In this document: positions 61,229 through 64,000 of the stretch, piece by piece
Layout of the letters: each line of letters opens with the position of its first letter
How positions within the stretch are numbered: the stretch's first letter is position 1
From: Scleromitrula shiraiana
Taxonomy: Eukaryota; Ascomycota; Leotiomycetes; Helotiales; Sclerotiniaceae
Assembly (NCBI GenBank): GCA_028455995.1
Contig: JABELC010000012.1
Span: forward strand, 62,001 to 126,000
DNA: 64,000 nucleotides
Direction: 5' to 3'
The notes under the pieces: model-generated
What the model was told of the DNA's origin: nothing
What the model saw: only the letters and a program-made list of their open reading frames with translations
The model's database searches: none
Made by a program: the position numbers and the translations under genes

Positions 61229-62173
61229 ACTTTTTTCGAGAGAATATCGAACTTACAACATGGAGGATAAAGTAGATGGTGGTTCAGGGATTTTGTGGTT
61301 CGATTGTGAATACTAGAGAAGCTTGCGCTATGACTAGCAGTAGCTTTCTGGACAGACTTTAGGAATATGGAGAAAGATGTTGATTTGTATCTCAGAGGGT
61401 GGCTCATTAGCACAATGAATGCATCTAGAATGGGAAAGAAATGATTTCATTGATAAAACTCCTTCACTCCATTTGATTTATCTGAACTGGGTGTCAAAAT
61501 TCGTAGATGCAAATATCCATTTCACCCACATATGCTGTGAGAATCGTAAATTCAACAAAGTAGTACAATATTGAAAACAAAACCTAAGATTGTACCTCAA
61601 TAATCAGACAATAACTACGTGATTTATGAAATACCCCTTCATAACAACAAAACCATGATAATAGAGACTCAATATCCACGAATTATCTTCAGCATCGTTT
61701 TCACATTACCCATCTCCCATACATTGAGCGATTTCTTCGCAAAACTCAGGCACAGTATCATTCCACCTATTCTGAGCCCAGAAACTATCCAGGTAACTCG
61801 TTCTTTAATGTTGCTTAGAATGATCTCCTTTCACTGCAAAATAGTGGCTGTCGCAAATATTAGTGTATGGGCAGTGAATTTGTTCCATCAAGTCCACATA
61901 TTCAACCATATGGTACAGTGTTCTAGACAACTAAAGGGCGATGAATTAGTTCCGAGATGTTAAATATTCAATCTAATATTACAGTATCAACGGCTACGAG
62001 TTACCCGCGAGTTTGTTTCTCTTGTAAAGCTTCACCGGTAATCAATATATTTAAATAGACAGAGAACGTTATCCTAAAACACTAAACTCGACATCACGGA
62101 ACAGAATCTACTACTATAATTATTTCTTCATTTAACTATCCACTTGATATCTAGTCAACAACAGATATACACA
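61229..62173. other. Spacer, no gene recognised
   Basis: The + frame at 61619-61963 contains hydrophobic stretches but no family motif. The rest is AT-rich flank. A CAAC/ACAG-rich leader precedes the small gene at 62174. Confidence 0.45.
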
Positions 62174-62763
62174 ATGCCAGTAGACGGAGCCCGCGTTATG
62201 AGAATTGTGTTGGATTTATGTATGGGTTAGTTCGTCTTCCATTAGTGATCATAAGATCCATGACGATATCGGAAACCATGCTTACTTATTATACTCCAGG
62301 TGCCGGTATCTATGCGACCTGCTACATAGTATTGGAGATGTTAGCGCGCATAGAAGAATCTAGAAACCGAAACCTAAGAAATGCCATTGAGAATTCCGGA
62401 GCCTTTGAAAATCCGAAATTCACCGAGCACCTTCGCGCGGCTGAGGAAGCCGAAACCTTTGATGATCTCATGATTGTTGATGATTCAAAGAACATGGAGA
62501 ATCTTGAGACTAGGGATGCGGATGATTCTGAGGTTCTCAATGATTCTAGGACGTCTATTCAAGAAGAACTAGATGAGGAAGAGAAACAAGATGCAGCGGT
62601 TGAAAAGGAACCAATGCCTGAATACCGAGATCTAACCAAATCATGGGGTAAGTGTTTCTTTCTAGATCTTGGAGATAAAATAAGATATCTGAGTTTGGGC
62701 GGATAGAAAATCAGGGAGAATGAATCAAGACTAATTATTTTGATAGTGGTGATTGACGACTAA
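62174..62763 (+). CDS. Small acidic protein with N-terminal hydrophobic segment, unknown function
   Basis: Exons 62174-62225, 62300-62647 and 62747-62763 give about 138 aa. The first junction (ATG-G|gttag...ctccag|GTGCC) produces MPVDGARVMRIVLDLCMGAGIYATCYIVLEML, a hydrophobic stretch that could be a single membrane segment. The rest is charged and acidic (NAIENSGAFENPKF, EELDEEEKQDAAVEKEP). The last intron is supported by a perfect GTAAGT donor, a CTAAT branch-like sequence at 62731 and a TAG acceptor, ending the protein in DLTKSWVVIDD. Without that splice the frame would run to 62706. I recognise no family. Splice signals make it more likely a real gene than chance. Confidence 0.5.
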
Positions 62764-63449
62764 AAAGACTAGGTGTGACTGGGTGGTTATATCGATGAGC
62801 GGTTTCTGGCTGTTGCTAGATAAATGGGGTATGAAGGTTCATATGATGAGGCAGACATGCTGGTGGGTTGTTACCGACAGTGACTGGCATATTACGCAGT
62901 GAGGAGTGACGATAGTCAGGGTTATCACAGTCAGCTACTAGCAGGTGGTCTAGAGATTATTCTCTTTTCTGATGTATTAAGCAATCAATAAACAGTTTCT
63001 ATGTGTCTAACTGCTCCAAAATTCAATGTAAAATCAGTCACTAAATCACAGATAAAATCTACATTCAAACCATTACGATCTAAAACTGTTCCCATACCAA
63101 CTTGATACCCAGGACAGCAACTCAAATCTTTGTTTGAAGAAAAACCACATGAAATAAGTCAACAAGATTAAGATAAAGCTAGATAGGTCGATTGAACCCC
63201 AAAATATTCACCGAAATATTCGCTCGAAGAGCTCATCAACTGCCACCAACTCATCGATCTAAAAACATACTCATGGTTGAAGGGACATTTTCCAAGAATA
63301 CTATTTTGTCACAATCTGGGGAATGACGTTTTAAAAGCGTGATGATACATGTTGTTAATCCTTCAGACTAATTTTGATCAAGGAGATCAATACATGATTT
63401 ATTAATACACTAATTGTTCAATGATCTCCTTCTGATTCAAGAACCCACA
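62764..63449. other. Spacer before the esterase relic
   Basis: No gene or repeat of note seen. It lies between the 3' ends of two convergent loci. Confidence 0.5.
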
Positions 63450-64000
63450 TCATTCCGCTAGCCTGTTCTTAACCAACTCTGCATTAGTCCCATCCGCCAT
63501 AACCTCACTTATTCCACCATTGGCACCTCCAATAACATAAACTTCACCATTTCCCCTGCAATTAGGGAATGCGCTCGTTCAACCAGTCAAAGTCCCATTT
63601 CCAAAACTGGGGTTTCCATTTCTCCCAAAACTGACCCAACTTCTAGGCAAAAGCTTTGCCAATGCATAATCGCTCTGTGTGAACTCGAACGTGTAGCCCG
63701 GAAGATCGTAGCTTGTAAGGTTATAGAGGTCGAGATTCCCAAAAAGATAGGCCAGCTCAGATGTATGAGTGATTCCAAAACCAAGGGCACCGTTGACATC
63801 CAGATATGAAGTTATTATTGTTTGATTGCCGGCGTAGAGATAGGTGGGTGGGGATGTGGTGTTGTACTTTTTGACCATGGAACAGACGAAAAAGAAGGGA
63901 GGACAAGTGAGGAGAATGTCGCGTAAGGTTTGAGCACTCCGATAAAATCCTGAGGAGAGATTTGGGGGGGGATTGGAGGTGAAGGAGGATGAGTGGTTGG
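63450..64000 (-). pseudogene. Type-B carboxylesterase, C-terminal part, premature stop (runs off the window)
   Basis: The minus strand reads SGFYRSAQTLRDILLTCPP, then KKYNTTSPPTYLYAGNQTIIT, GALGFGITHTSELAYLFGN (the His-containing block of type-B carboxylesterases) and LPRSWVSFGRNGNPS. It meets TGA at 63579-63581 within GTLTG*TSAFPNCRG. The same frame then carries the expected family C-terminus EVYVIGGANGGIS...LVKNRLAE, stopping at 63450-63452. Relatives usually have a Trp at the stop position (G-W-T/S-x-F), so TGG to TGA is the simplest explanation. The Ser nucleophile part lies outside the window. Loss of ~43 residues may or may not abolish function. I treat it as a pseudogene or nonsense allele. 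Confidence 0.7.

Noticed and set aside
61619..61963. 114-codon + strand frame with hydrophobic stretches
   Set aside because: No family motif, and the AT-rich composition explains the Ile/Leu-rich sequence.
62641..62706. Reading through to the stop at 62706 in the small gene
   Set aside because: A GTAAGT donor, CTAAT branch-like site and TAG acceptor give a cleaner ending at 62763, so I preferred the spliced form.

Overview
The window looks like a nuclear chromosome segment from a filamentous ascomycete. The evidence is short spliceosomal introns (about 45-110 nt, GTRNGT donors, CTAAY-like branch sites, YAG acceptors), AT-rich spacers full of microsatellites, and fungal families: Zn2Cys6 regulator, 2EXR proteins, PTH11/SAT5-type rhodopsin domain, QutR-like AROM derivative, UNC-104 kinesin. 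A Leotiomycete such as a Botrytis/Sclerotinia relative is my inference from overall style, not proven. Gene density is low, and several loci are visibly decayed.

Layout. 1-1000 (-): a broken dynamin-like GTPase. 3110-5396 (+): a drug:H+ antiporter-like MFS transporter in four exons. 6860-12160 (-): a complete kinesin-3 with motor, FHA and C-terminal PH domains. 15191-16616 (+): a seven-knuckle CCHC protein of the Gis2/CNBP type in ten exons, two of them only 14 and 15 nt. 17160-19800: a long spacer almost without C on the + strand. 20158-21360 (-): a membrane-anchored methyltransferase. 22316-22522 (+): a HET-domain scrap. 24843-26616 (-): a sugar-porter MFS gene with a duplicated, frameshifted tail. 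30506-32536 (+): a QutR-like protein. 37591-40534 (+): a Zn2Cys6 activator. 44660-47761 (+): a fused rhodopsin-domain plus FucP-type MFS protein. 50103-51044 (-): an intact 2EXR protein. 51508-52602 (-): a secreted alpha/beta hydrolase. 54658-56620 (+): a patatin-like protein lacking the nucleophile serine. 58106-59397 and 60448-61228 (+): two decayed 2EXR paralogues. 62174-62763 (+): a small unknown protein. 63450-64000 (-): the end of a type-B carboxylesterase with a premature stop.

There is no clear metabolic cluster. The kinesin and Gis2 genes are housekeeping. The right half (44-64 kb) is accessory in character: transporters, hydrolases, HET and 2EXR relics and pseudogenes. The strongest candidate for something undescribed is the rhodopsin-MFS fusion. 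One uninterrupted exon runs from within a seven-helix rhodopsin-like domain, through a linker carrying three copies of an acidic/FLT motif, into a 12-helix L-fucose-permease-type transporter. It could be a receptor-transporter (transceptor-like) protein. All exon structures were read by eye from splice signals and reading-frame continuity; they have no transcript support.
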